The translations under genes and the position numbers were made by a program. Source: Raineyella sp964402325 (GTDB lineage: Bacteria; Actinomycetota; Actinomycetes; Propionibacteriales; Propionibacteriaceae). Taken from it: 22,728 bases of DNA. The notes below the pieces were generated by a model, which was not told the DNA's origin, ran no database searches, and saw only the letters and a list, made by a program, of their open reading frames with translations. The stretch is from the NCBI GenBank assembly GCA_964402325.1, contig CAYOBI010000045.1, forward strand, positions 1 through 22,728, in the 5' to 3' direction. Below are positions 14,413-22,501 of this stretch, piece by piece (the stretch's first letter is position 1; the number at the start of each line of letters is the position of its first letter).

Positions 14413-17079
14413 GTGAGCAGTGCGAACCTGACCAGGGCCGAGGCGGAGCAGCGGACGGCGAGCCTCGAGGTGCATGCGTACGACGTCGACCTCGACCTGT
14501 CCTGGGCACCTGATCCCGAGGTCACCGGGTTCCCGAGCACCACGACGATCTCCTTCCTCAGCACCGAGGAGGAGGCCCGGTTGGACTTCCTCGGCGAGTC
14601 GGTCGAGTCGGTCCGGGTGAACGGCCGGTCGCTGGACCCGGGCCGGGTCTGGGACGGCGCCGCGCTGCACCTGACCGGTCTGGCGCCGCACCGGGAGAAC
14701 CGGGTGACCGTACGGGCCGTCGCGGCCTATTCGCGGACCGGCCAGGGGCTGCACCGGTTCGTCGACCCCCTGGACGGGGAGACCTACCTCTACTCCCACC
14801 TCGAGCCGGCCGACGCCCGGCGGATCTTCGCCACCTTCGAGCAGCCGGACCTGAAGGCCGCCCGGATCCTGCACGTCACCGCCCCGGCGGCGTGGTCGGT
14901 GGTCGCGAACGGCGCCATCGGCTCGCAGACCTCGGTCGACGACCGGTTCGTCCGCACCACGTTCCAGCCGACGCCGCCACTGTCGACGTACCTCACCGCG
15001 GTCTGCGCCGGGCCGTGGCACCACGTCCACGACGTGTGGACCCGGCGCAGCGGCGCGACCACGCTCGAGGTCCCGCTCGGCCTGTGGTGCCGCGCCTCGC
15101 TGGCCGACCACCTCGACGCCGAGGAGCTGTTCGCGACGACCCGGCGCGGCCTGGACCGCTACCACGACCTGTTCGGCTTCCCCTACCCGTGGGGGAAGTA
15201 CGACCAGCTGTTCGCTCCCGAGTACAACATCGGCGCGATGGAGAACCCCGGCTGCATCACCTTCAACGAGAAGTACCTGTTCACCTCCCGGCCGACCCGC
15301 CAGGAGCTGGAGCAGCGCTCCAACACCATGCTGCACGAGATGGCGCACCTGTGGTTCGGGGACCTCGTCACGCCGGCGTGGTGGGACGACCTGTGGTTGA
15401 AGGAGTCCTTCGCGGAGTACATGGGCGTGCGCACCAGCGTGGAGGCCGACGGCCGTACCGAGGGCTGGGTGAGCTTCGCCGGTGCCCGCAAGGCGTGGGC
15501 GTACGCCGCCGACCGGCGTCCCACCACCCACCCGGTCGCCGCGGACATCCCCGACCTGGAGGCGGCCCGGCAGAACTTCGACGGCATCACGTACGCCAAG
15601 GGCGCCGCGGTGCTCAAGCAGCTCGTCGCGTACGTCGGGGACGAGGCGTTCTTCGCCGGTGCCCGGCTCTACTTCTCCCGGCACGCGTTCGGCTCGGCGC
15701 GGCTGCTGGACCTGCTCGACGCGCTGGAGGAGGTCTCCGGCCGCAACCTGCGGCACTGGGCCGAGCAGTGGCTGCAGACCAGCGGGGTGGACGAACTGCG
15801 CGCCGACGGCCCGGGCCCGGACGGGGTGATCCACCTGCGGCGGACGTCCCCCGACGCGGCCCGGCGCCCGCACCGGCTGTCCGTCGGCCTCTACCGGCCC
15901 GATCCGGACGGCCGGCTGCGCCGGACCCACCGGGTCGCGGCCGACCTGGTCGGCGACGGGGTCGACCTCGACCTGGGCGCGCCCGTGGGTCCGTTGACCG
16001 CGGACGGCCCGGCGGGGAAGGGGCCGCGGTTGGTGCTGCCGAACGACGACGACCTGACGTACGCCATCACCCGGCTCGACCCGGTCAGCCGCGACACCGC
16101 CCTGGCGTACGCCGGCGGGATGGTCGACCCGTTGGCCCAGTCCCAGGTCTGGGCGGCGCTGTGGAACGACGTCCGGGACGCCCGGATGCCGGCAACCGCC
16201 TTCATCGGGGCGGTGGTGGCGCACGGTGGCCGTCTCGACGGTCGCGACGACGAGAGTGCCACCCAGCTGCTGCCGCACCTGACCGGCGACATCGTCACCG
16301 CCGTCGCGGACCTGCTGCCCCGGGCGCTGCGGGACGCCGCCTGGGCCGACGCCTTCGAGGGTGCCTGGTCCCGGCTGGTCGCCGCCGCTCCGGGCAGTGA
16401 CCAGCAGCTGGCCTGGGCGCGGGCCGCGACGCTGCTCGGTGGGCAGGTCGGCGCGGAGGACGCACCGGGGGCGGCCGGCAGGTTGGGCATGCTGCTCGAG
16501 GGTCCGGTGCCGGACGGGCTCGAGGTCGGGTCGGAACTGCGCTGGCGGGCCCTGATCGCCCTGTCGGCCCTCGGCCGGGCCGGGCGCCGGGAGCTGGACG
16601 CCGAACTCGCGGCCGACCGGACCGCCCGGGCCCGTGCCCACCACCTCACCGCGATGGTCGGGCGGCCGCAGGCGCAGGCGAAGGAATGGGCCTGGGCGCA
16701 GGTGCAGGAGTACCCGTCGGTCTGGTCGAACGAGGAGATCAGCGCCGCGCTGGCCGGCTGGGGGATGCCGGCGCACCGCGACCTGGTCGCCGACTACGCC
16801 GAGCCGTACTGGCAGCGACTGACCCGGTGGTGGGAGCGGTTCCCGATCGAGATCGCCTCCCGGCTGGTCGGTGGCCTGTTCCCGGCCGTCGTCGACGTCG
16901 ACCTGTCGCAGCCGGTCGGCGAGCACCCGGTCGTCGCCGCGGCCCACCGCTGGCTCGACGAGCACTCCGGCGCCCCCGGCGCGCTGCGCCGGCTGGTGCT
17001 GGAACACGCCGACGGCGCCGAGCGTGCCGTCCGGGCCCAAACCGCGATGCTCGACCTGGTCACGGCCGAGAACGGCTGA
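14413..17079 (+). CDS. pepN: aminopeptidase N (M1 family zinc metallopeptidase)
   Basis: PepN removes N-terminal residues from peptides in the cytosol. The 888-residue length is that of the actinobacterial form. The substrate motif GAMEN is at 274-278. The zinc site HEMAH (308-312) is followed by ESFAEY with the third ligand E331, giving H308, H312 and E331 with E309 as the general base. Y394 in ITYAKGAAV is the likely transition-state tyrosine. The N-terminal beta domain (about 15-210) and the ERAP1-like helical C-terminal domain (about 560-885) follow the expected order. No signal peptide is seen. The start is set by the TAGGCT box 6 bases upstream. A large open frame on the opposite strand over this gene is a GC-rich shadow. 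Confidence 0.96.
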   Translation: MSSANLTRAEAEQRTASLEVHAYDVDLDLSWAPDPEVTGFPSTTTISFLSTEEEARLDFLGESVESVRVNGRSLDPGRVWDGAALHLTGLAPHRENRVTVRAVAAYSRTGQGLHRFVDPLDGETYLYSHLEPADARRIFATFEQPDLKAARILHVTAPAAWSVVANGAIGSQTSVDDRFVRTTFQPTPPLSTYLTAVCAGPWHHVHDVWTRRSGATTLEVPLGLWCRASLADHLDAEELFATTRRGLDRYHDLFGFPYPWGKYDQLFAPEYNIGAMENPGCITFNEKYLFTSRPTRQELEQRSNTMLHEMAHLWFGDLVTPAWWDDLWLKESFAEYMGVRTSVEADGRTEGWVSFAGARKAWAYAADRRPTTHPVAADIPDLEAARQNFDGITYAKGAAVLKQLVAYVGDEAFFAGARLYFSRHAFGSARLLDLLDALEEVSGRNLRHWAEQWLQTSGVDELRADGPGPDGVIHLRRTSPDAARRPHRLSVGLYRPDPDGRLRRTHRVAADLVGDGVDLDLGAPVGPLTADGPAGKGPRLVLPNDDDLTYAITRLDPVSRDTALAYAGGMVDPLAQSQVWAALWNDVRDARMPATAFIGAVVAHGGRLDGRDDESATQLLPHLTGDIVTAVADLLPRALRDAAWADAFEGAWSRLVAAAPGSDQQLAWARAATLLGGQVGAEDAPGAAGRLGMLLEGPVPDGLEVGSELRWRALIALSALGRAGRRELDAELAADRTARARAHHLTAMVGRPQAQAKEWAWAQVQEYPSVWSNEEISAALAGWGMPAHRDLVADYAEPYWQRLTRWWERFPIEIASRLVGGLFPAVVDVDLSQPVGEHPVVAAAHRWLDEHSGAPGALRRLVLEHADGAERAVRAQTAMLDLVTAENG

Positions 17080-17197
17080 CCCGGACATCCGCCCGGCGGC
17101 GGCCCCGGCGTCCGCTGCGGGCCTGGGTCGTACGTCCCCGGGGGGGCCGAAATCGGACCCAACCGTGGCCTGCGTGCCGCGGAACCGCCTGAACCGT

Positions 17198-17203
17198 TAG
17201 ATT
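17198..17203 (+). promoter_or_regulatory. -10 hexamer TAGATT of a leaderless purL promoter
   Basis: TAGATT ends 6 bases before the GTG at 17210. It is the most AT-rich -10 box of the set and has no recognisable -35 partner. It gives purL its own start, independent of the distant purSQ. The 130 bases from pepN to purL (17080-17209) otherwise contain only imperfect GC stems. Confidence 0.6.
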
Positions 17204-17209
17204 TGGTCC

Positions 17210-19459
17210 GTGGCCGACACTGTGAAGAACGCGCAGGAGACCCCCGACGTCGAGCAGCCCTGGGCTGAGCTCGGACTGAAGGAGGACGAGTACCAGCGCA
17301 TCCGCGAGATCCTCGGGCGCCGCCCCACCGGCTGCGAGCTGGCGATGTACTCCGTGATGTGGTCGGAGCACTGCTCGTACAAGTCCTCGAAGCTGCACCT
17401 GAAGCGGTTCTCCGTGCTGCCCCAGACGACGCCCCGCGGCCCGTTGCTCGCCGGCATCGGCGACAACGCCGGCGTGGTCGACATCGGCCAGGGCTACGCG
17501 GTCACCTTCAAGGCCGAGTCGCACAACCACCCGTCGTACGTGGAGCCGCACCAGGGTGCCGCGACCGGCGTCGGCGGCATCGTCCGCGACATCCTCGCGA
17601 TGGGCGCCCGGCCGATCGGCGTGATGGACGCACTGCGGTTCGGGCCGCTGGACGCCCCCGACACCGCCCGGGTGCTGCCCGGCGTGGTGTCCGGCGTCGG
17701 CGACTACGGCAACTGCCTCGGCCTGCCGAACATCGGCGGCGAGGTCGAGTTCGACGCCTCGTACGCCGGCAACCCGCTGGTCAACGCGCTGTGCGTCGGC
17801 GTACTGCGCCACGAGGACCTGAAGTTCGCCAAGGCCACCGGCGTCGGCAACCAGGTCATCATGTACGGCGCCCGCACCGGCGGCGACGGCATCGGCGGTG
17901 CCTCGATCCTCGCCTCGGAGACCTTCGACGAGGGCGGCGAAGGCAAGCGCCCGGCCGTCCAGGTCGGTGACCCGTTCATGGAGAAGCTGCTGATCGAGTG
18001 CACCCTCGAGCTCTTCGCCGCCGGCGTCGTCACCTCGATCCAGGACTTCGGCGCCGCCGGCCTGTCCTGCGCCACCTCCGAGCTCGCCTCCGCCGGTGAC
18101 GGCGGCATGTGGGTCGACATGAACCAGGTCAAGCTCCGCGACCACACCCTGTCGCCGGAGGAGATCCTGATGAGCGAGTCGCAGGAGCGGATGATGGCCG
18201 TCGTCCACCCCGGCGACGTCGACCGGTTCCTGGAGATCTGCGCCAAGTGGGACGTCGAGGCCGCCGTCGTCGGCGAGGTCACCGACGGCGACCGGCTGAT
18301 CATCGAGTGGAACGGCGAGGTCGTCGTCGACGTGCCGCCGCGCACGGTCGCCCACGAGGGCCCCGTCTACGACCGCCCGCAGCAGCCGCGCGCCGACCAG
18401 GCCCGGATCGAGGCCGACACCACCGCCGCGCTGGCCCGTCCGGCCGACGGCGAGGCGCTGGGTCGTACGCTCCTGCAGGTGATCGGCTCGCCGAACCAGG
18501 CGGACAAGTCCTGGGTCACCGACCAGTACGACCGCTACGTCCGCGGCAACTCGGTGCTGGCCCAGCCGGAGGATTCCGGCATGCTGCGGATCGACGAGCG
18601 GAGCAACCTCGGCATCGCCCTGTCGACCGACGCCAACGGCCGCTACACCTGGCTGAACCCCTACCTCGGCGCCCAGCTGTCGCTCGCCGAGGCCTATCGC
18701 AACGTCGCCGTCACCGGCGCGACCCCGGTCGCCATCACCGACTGCCTCAACTACGGCTCGCCCGAGGACCCCGAGGTGATGTGGTCCTTCGTCGAGTCGA
18801 TCAAGGGCCTGGTCGACGGCTGCGCCACCCTCGGCACCCCGGTGACCGGCGGCAACGTGAGCTTCTACAACCAGACCGGCGACACCGCGATCCTGCCGAC
18901 CCCGCTGATCGGCGTGCTCGGCGTCGTCGACGACGTCACCCGGCACACCACGACGGGCTTCCGCACCGCGGGGGACGAGGTCTGGCAGCTCGGCGCCACG
19001 TACGACGAGCTCGACGGCTCGGTCTGGGCCGGCGTGGTGCACCAGCACCTCGGTGGCATCCCGCCGAAGGTCGACTTCGACGCCGAGCAGCGGCTCGCCG
19101 CCGTGATGGCCACCGCCGCCCGGGACGGTCTGCTGACCAGCGCCCACGACCTGTCCGCCGGTGGCCTGGCGGTCGCGCTGGTCGAGTCCGCGCTGCGCCA
19201 CGGCCGGGGCGTACGGGTCCGCTTGGAGGGTGACGCCTTCGTCGGGCTGTTCTCCGAGTCGGTGGCCCGCGCCGTGGTCTCCGTCGCCCCCGACCGGGCC
19301 GCCCGCCTCGCCGAGCTGTGCGCCGAGCACGGGGTCCCCGCCGGGCGCCTCGGCGAGGTCACCGACGATGCCGCCGTCGAGGTCGAGGGTGCGTTCCGGC
19401 TCGGCCTGGACGAGGTGCGGGCCGCCTGGGCCGCGCCGATCCGGGCTGCCCTGGCCTGA
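17210..19459 (+). CDS. purL: FGAM synthetase catalytic subunit, small-type PurL
   Basis: PurL converts FGAR to FGAM with ATP, using ammonia supplied by PurQ. At 749 residues it is the small type that needs PurS and PurQ, as opposed to the large single-chain form of about 1,300 residues. Visible features are MWSEHCSYKSSK (50-61) with the active-site H54, the ATP-binding segment FKAESHNHPS (100-109), GAATGVGGIVRD (116-127), and the second half with AYRNVAVTGATPVAITDCLNY and TGGNVSFYNQT. The two AIRS-like halves are both complete. The GTG is supported by TAGATT 6 bases upstream. purS and purQ, its obligate partners, are at 4076-4992, separated by the lysX operon, the FAA-hydrolase gene and pepN. 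Confidence 0.97.
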   Translation: MADTVKNAQETPDVEQPWAELGLKEDEYQRIREILGRRPTGCELAMYSVMWSEHCSYKSSKLHLKRFSVLPQTTPRGPLLAGIGDNAGVVDIGQGYAVTFKAESHNHPSYVEPHQGAATGVGGIVRDILAMGARPIGVMDALRFGPLDAPDTARVLPGVVSGVGDYGNCLGLPNIGGEVEFDASYAGNPLVNALCVGVLRHEDLKFAKATGVGNQVIMYGARTGGDGIGGASILASETFDEGGEGKRPAVQVGDPFMEKLLIECTLELFAAGVVTSIQDFGAAGLSCATSELASAGDGGMWVDMNQVKLRDHTLSPEEILMSESQERMMAVVHPGDVDRFLEICAKWDVEAAVVGEVTDGDRLIIEWNGEVVVDVPPRTVAHEGPVYDRPQQPRADQARIEADTTAALARPADGEALGRTLLQVIGSPNQADKSWVTDQYDRYVRGNSVLAQPEDSGMLRIDERSNLGIALSTDANGRYTWLNPYLGAQLSLAEAYRNVAVTGATPVAITDCLNYGSPEDPEVMWSFVESIKGLVDGCATLGTPVTGGNVSFYNQTGDTAILPTPLIGVLGVVDDVTRHTTTGFRTAGDEVWQLGATYDELDGSVWAGVVHQHLGGIPPKVDFDAEQRLAAVMATAARDGLLTSAHDLSAGGLAVALVESALRHGRGVRVRLEGDAFVGLFSESVARAVVSVAPDRAARLAELCAEHGVPAGRLGEVTDDAAVEVEGAFRLGLDEVRAAWAAPIRAALA

Positions 19460-19471
19460 CGCTTCGGCCCG

Positions 19472-19488
19472 CCTGCCCCGGGGGCAGG
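19472..19488 (+). terminator. GC hairpin after purL
   Basis: CCTGCCC (19472-19478) and GGGCAGG (19482-19488) form a perfect 7-bp stem with a 3-base loop, 12 bases after the purL stop. No T-run follows, which is common for actinobacterial terminators. The next -10 box starts 10 bases further on, so the hairpin also covers the -35 area of that promoter. Confidence 0.45.
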
Positions 19489-19498
19489 ACGTACGGCC

Positions 19499-19504
19499 TA
19501 GGGT
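19499..19504 (+). promoter_or_regulatory. -10 hexamer TAGGGT of a leaderless promoter for the M20 dipeptidase
   Basis: TAGGGT ends 6 bases before the ATG at 19511. It is the same hexamer as in the permease promoter on the other strand. Confidence 0.6.
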
Positions 19505-19510
19505 GGTGGC

Positions 19511-20881
19511 ATGACCACTGCCGCCGACGCCCTCGCCCCCAGCCGTGATGCCCTCGCCGCCCGGATCGACCGGCTGATGCCCGGGATCCTCGACGATCTC
19601 GCCCGGCTGGTGGCGATCCCGTCGGTCAGCGCCGACCCGGGGCACGCGCCCGACGTCGATGCCAGCGCCGACACGGTCGCCGCACTGCTCACCGACGCCG
19701 GCTGCCCCGAGGTCCGGATCGTCCGCGCCGGCGGCGGCCCGGCGGTCATCGGCCGTTACCCGGCGCCCGAGGGCGCCCCGACGATCTGCCTTTACGCCCA
19801 CCACGACGTCCAGCCGACCGGCGACGTCGCCCAGTGGACCTCGGAGCCCTTCACCGCGACCGAGCGCGACGGGCGACTGTTCGGTCGCGGCACGGCGGAC
19901 GACAAGGCGGGCATCGGCGTCCACTTGGCGGCGCTGCGCGCGTTCGACGGCCGCCCGCCGATCGGCGTGACGCTCTTCCTCGAGGGTGAGGAGGAGGTCG
20001 GCTCGCCGACCCTGCGGGCCCTGCTGGAGCAGCACAGCGACGACCTGGCCGCCGACGCGTACGTGATCGCCGACTCCGGCAACTGGGCCGTCGGCGTCCC
20101 GGCGTTCACCACCACCCTGCGCGGGCTGGTCGACTGCACCGTCACCGTCCGCACCCTCGACCACGCGCTGCACTCCGGGCAGTTCGGCGGGGTCGCGCCG
20201 GACGCCCTGACCGCACTCTGCCGGCTCGTCGCCACCCTGCACGACGAGGCGGGCAACGTGGCGATCGAGGGTCTGGTCCAGCGCCCCGGCACCGGGCTGG
20301 AATACCCGGAGGACCGGTTGGCGGCCGAGAGCGGCATCCTGCCGGGCGTCTCGTACCTGGGTGACGGGCCGGTCACCGAGCGGCTCTGGACGCGCCCGGC
20401 CGTCTCGGTGATCGGCATCGACGCCGCGCCCGTCGCCGGCGCCGCCAACATCCTGGCCCCTGCCGCCCGGGCCAAGCTCAGCCTTCGGCTGGCCCCCGGG
20501 CAGGATCCGCAGGCCGCGATGGACGCACTCGTCGCCCACCTGGCGTCGCACGCCCCGTGGGGCGCCGTCGTCGAGGTGACCCGCGGCGAGATGGGCGCCC
20601 CCGGCGAAGCACCCCTGGTGGGGCCGTACGCCGATGCCGCCATGGCCGCCTTCACCGCCGCCTGGGGGATCGAGCCGGTGACCATCGGGCAGGGTGGTTC
20701 GATCCCGATGGTGGCCGACTTTCAGCGGCTCTTCCCGCAGGCCACGGTGCTGGTCACCGCGGTCGAGGACCCGGAGTGCCGGGCCCACGGCGTCGACGAG
20801 TCGCTGCACCTGGGCGACTTCCGGCACGCCTGCCTTTCCGAGGCACTGCTGATGGCAGCGCTGGCCCCCGCCCGACCCTAG
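19511..20881 (+). CDS. M20 family dipeptidase (PepV/CNDP-like metallopeptidase)
   Basis: This 456-residue cytosolic metallopeptidase of the M20 family, dipeptidase branch, probably cleaves dipeptides or related amides with two metal ions. Ligands are visible in order: H97 and D99 in AHHDVQP (96-102), the bridging aspartate in GRGTADDKAG (125-134), E160 (general base) and E161 in EGEEEVGS (158-165), D188 in DSGN, and a final histidine in AHGVDES near the C-terminus. H221 in HSGQFGG lies at the start of the dimerisation domain. It is flanked by purL and purF but has its own -10 box and no known part in purine synthesis. The exact substrate cannot be told from sequence, and a deacetylase or carbamoylase activity is less likely given the dipeptidase-like pattern. 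Confidence 0.92.
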   Translation: MTTAADALAPSRDALAARIDRLMPGILDDLARLVAIPSVSADPGHAPDVDASADTVAALLTDAGCPEVRIVRAGGGPAVIGRYPAPEGAPTICLYAHHDVQPTGDVAQWTSEPFTATERDGRLFGRGTADDKAGIGVHLAALRAFDGRPPIGVTLFLEGEEEVGSPTLRALLEQHSDDLAADAYVIADSGNWAVGVPAFTTTLRGLVDCTVTVRTLDHALHSGQFGGVAPDALTALCRLVATLHDEAGNVAIEGLVQRPGTGLEYPEDRLAAESGILPGVSYLGDGPVTERLWTRPAVSVIGIDAAPVAGAANILAPAARAKLSLRLAPGQDPQAAMDALVAHLASHAPWGAVVEVTRGEMGAPGEAPLVGPYADAAMAAFTAAWGIEPVTIGQGGSIPMVADFQRLFPQATVLVTAVEDPECRAHGVDESLHLGDFRHACLSEALLMAALAPARP

Positions 20882-20885
20882 ACTC

Positions 20886-20897
20886 CGAAGGCCTTCG
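20886..20897. promoter_or_regulatory. 12-base palindrome CGAAGGCCTTCG in the -35 region of purF
   Basis: The perfect palindrome lies 5 bases after the dipeptidase stop and covers the place where a -35 element would be for the purF -10 box at 20912. A second half, GAAGG at 20902-20906, can pair with CCTTC at 20892-20896. It could be an operator or a short hairpin. No similar sequence was found before purD, purS or purL, so a common purine operator is not supported. Confidence 0.35.
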
Positions 20898-20911
20898 TGC
20901 TGAAGGGCTGT

Positions 20912-20917
20912 TAGGCT
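20912..20917 (+). promoter_or_regulatory. -10 hexamer TAGGCT of a leaderless purF promoter
   Basis: TAGGCT ends 6 bases before the GTG at 20924, identical in sequence and spacing to purD and pepN. It is likely the promoter for purF-purM. Confidence 0.6.
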
Positions 20918-20923
20918 GACAGG

Positions 20924-22501
20924 GTGCCACGCCCTGATGGTCGGCTGACCGCCGAGCTCGACCCCCTGGAGAAGTCCCCGCAGGACGAGTGCGGCGTGTT
21001 CGGTGTCTGGGCGCCGGGCGAGGACGTGTCGAAACTCTCGTACTACGGCATGTACGCCCTCCAGCACCGCGGCCAGGAATCCGCCGGCATCGCCGTCTCG
21101 GACGGTGACCGGATCATGGTGTTCAAGGACATGGGCCTGGTCTCCCAGGTCTTCGACGAAGGCACGCTGAACTCGCTGACCGGCGACCTGGCGATCGGGC
21201 ACACCCGCTACTCGACCACCGGCGCCAGCGTCTGGAGCAACGCCCAGCCCACCTTCCGGGCCACCTCGACGTACGGCATCACGCTGGCCCACAACGGCAA
21301 CCTGACCAACACCGACGACCTCGAGTCCTGGCTGCGTGACCGCCGCCCTTCCGAGGAGGTGCCGCACAAGAACTCGATGGACTCCACGAACGACACCTCG
21401 ATCCTGACGGCCCTGATCGCCACCTTCGACGACCTGCCGCTCGGGTCCGCGGCACTGCAGGTGCTGCCGCACCTCAAGGGCGCCTTTTCGCTGGTGTTCA
21501 TGGACGAGAAGACCCTGTACGCCGCCCGTGACCCGCAGGGCTTCCGCCCGCTGTGCCTGGGCCGGCTGGAACGGGGCTGGGTGGTCGCCTCGGAGACCTG
21601 CGCCCTGGACATCGTCGGCGCCTCGTTCGTCCGCGAGGTCGAGCCGGGGGAGTGCATCGCGATCGATGCCGACGGGCTGCGCTCGTCCCGGTTCGCCGAG
21701 GTCCGTCGCAAGAGCTGCGTCTTCGAGTACGTGTACATCGCCCGGCCCGACTCCACCATCCACGGCCGCTCGGTGCACGCGTCGCGGGTCGACGTGGGGC
21801 GAGCACTGGCCCGTGAACATCCCGTCGAGGCCGACCTGGTGATGCCGGTACCGGCCTCCGGCGTGCCGGCCGCCATCGGGTACGCCCAGGAGTCCGGCAT
21901 CCGCTACGCCGAGGGCCTGGTGAAGAACAACTACGTGGGACGTACGTTCATCCAGCCGTCCCAGACGATCCGCCAGCTCGGCATCCGGCTCAAGCTCAAC
22001 CCGCTGCGCCACGTCATCGAGGGCAAGCGGGTGGTCGTCGTCGACGACTCCATCGTCCGCGGCAACACCCAGCGGGCCCTGGTCCGGATGCTCCGCGAGG
22101 CCGGCGCGGCCGAGGTGCACGTACGGATCTCCTCCCCGCCGGTGCGCTGGCCGTGCTTCTTCGGCATCGACTTCTCGACCCGGGCCGAGCTGATCGCCTC
22201 CGGCCTGAACGTCGAGGAGATCTGCCGCTCGATCGGCGCCGACTCGCTGGGCTACGTCAGCCTGGACGGGATGGTGGCGGCCACCGACCGCGACAAGGAC
22301 AGCCTGTGCCGGGCCTGCTTCGACGGGATCTACCCGGTCGAGCCGCCGCCGCACGCGCTCGGCGTCCTCGGCGACGGCTTCGTCGCCCCGCCGAGCAGCC
22401 AGCTGCCGTTGCTGATCGGCGTCGGCGACACGTACGAGACCGCCACCACCGATCCGGCCGGGCAGGGTGCAGCGGCCGCCGACACCGCGGAGGACCGATG
22501 A
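20924..22501 (+). CDS. purF: amidophosphoribosyltransferase (glutamine PRPP amidotransferase)
   Basis: PurF starts purine synthesis by converting PRPP and glutamine to phosphoribosylamine. The 525-residue protein has a short propeptide (1-22). C23 in DECGVFGV becomes the N-terminal nucleophile of the Ntn glutaminase domain after cleavage. The PRPP-binding loop VVVVDDSIVRGNT is at 370-382. Four cysteines at 265 (RKSC), 411 (WPC), 462 and 465 (LCRAC) match the 4Fe-4S ligands of the Bacillus subtilis type, so this is the oxygen-sensitive iron-sulfur class, unlike the cluster-free E. coli enzyme. The last 35 residues are a polar, alanine-rich tail. The stop overlaps the purM start by 4 bases (ATGA). 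The start follows a TAGGCT box by 6 bases. Confidence 0.97.
   Translation: MPRPDGRLTAELDPLEKSPQDECGVFGVWAPGEDVSKLSYYGMYALQHRGQESAGIAVSDGDRIMVFKDMGLVSQVFDEGTLNSLTGDLAIGHTRYSTTGASVWSNAQPTFRATSTYGITLAHNGNLTNTDDLESWLRDRRPSEEVPHKNSMDSTNDTSILTALIATFDDLPLGSAALQVLPHLKGAFSLVFMDEKTLYAARDPQGFRPLCLGRLERGWVVASETCALDIVGASFVREVEPGECIAIDADGLRSSRFAEVRRKSCVFEYVYIARPDSTIHGRSVHASRVDVGRALAREHPVEADLVMPVPASGVPAAIGYAQESGIRYAEGLVKNNYVGRTFIQPSQTIRQLGIRLKLNPLRHVIEGKRVVVVDDSIVRGNTQRALVRMLREAGAAEVHVRISSPPVRWPCFFGIDFSTRAELIASGLNVEEICRSIGADSLGYVSLDGMVAATDRDKDSLCRACFDGIYPVEPPPHALGVLGDGFVAPPSSQLPLLIGVGDTYETATTDPAGQGAAAADTAEDR

Noticed and set aside
13588..17088. 1166-residue open frame on the - strand opposite pepN and the FAA-hydrolase gene
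   Set aside because: Same reason: pepN has all its catalytic motifs on the + strand, and the opposite frame shows only low-complexity composition.
17091..17146. Terminator between pepN and purL
   Set aside because: Several GC stems can be drawn (for example GGG, T, CGTACG, T, CCC), but all are imperfect and none has a T-run. They are not better than chance in such GC-rich DNA.
17060..22354. 1764-residue open frame on the - strand opposite purL, the dipeptidase and purF
   Set aside because: It is antisense to three well-identified genes. It is rich in Gly, Arg, Val and Asp with no recognisable domain, as expected for the shadow frame of GC-rich coding DNA.
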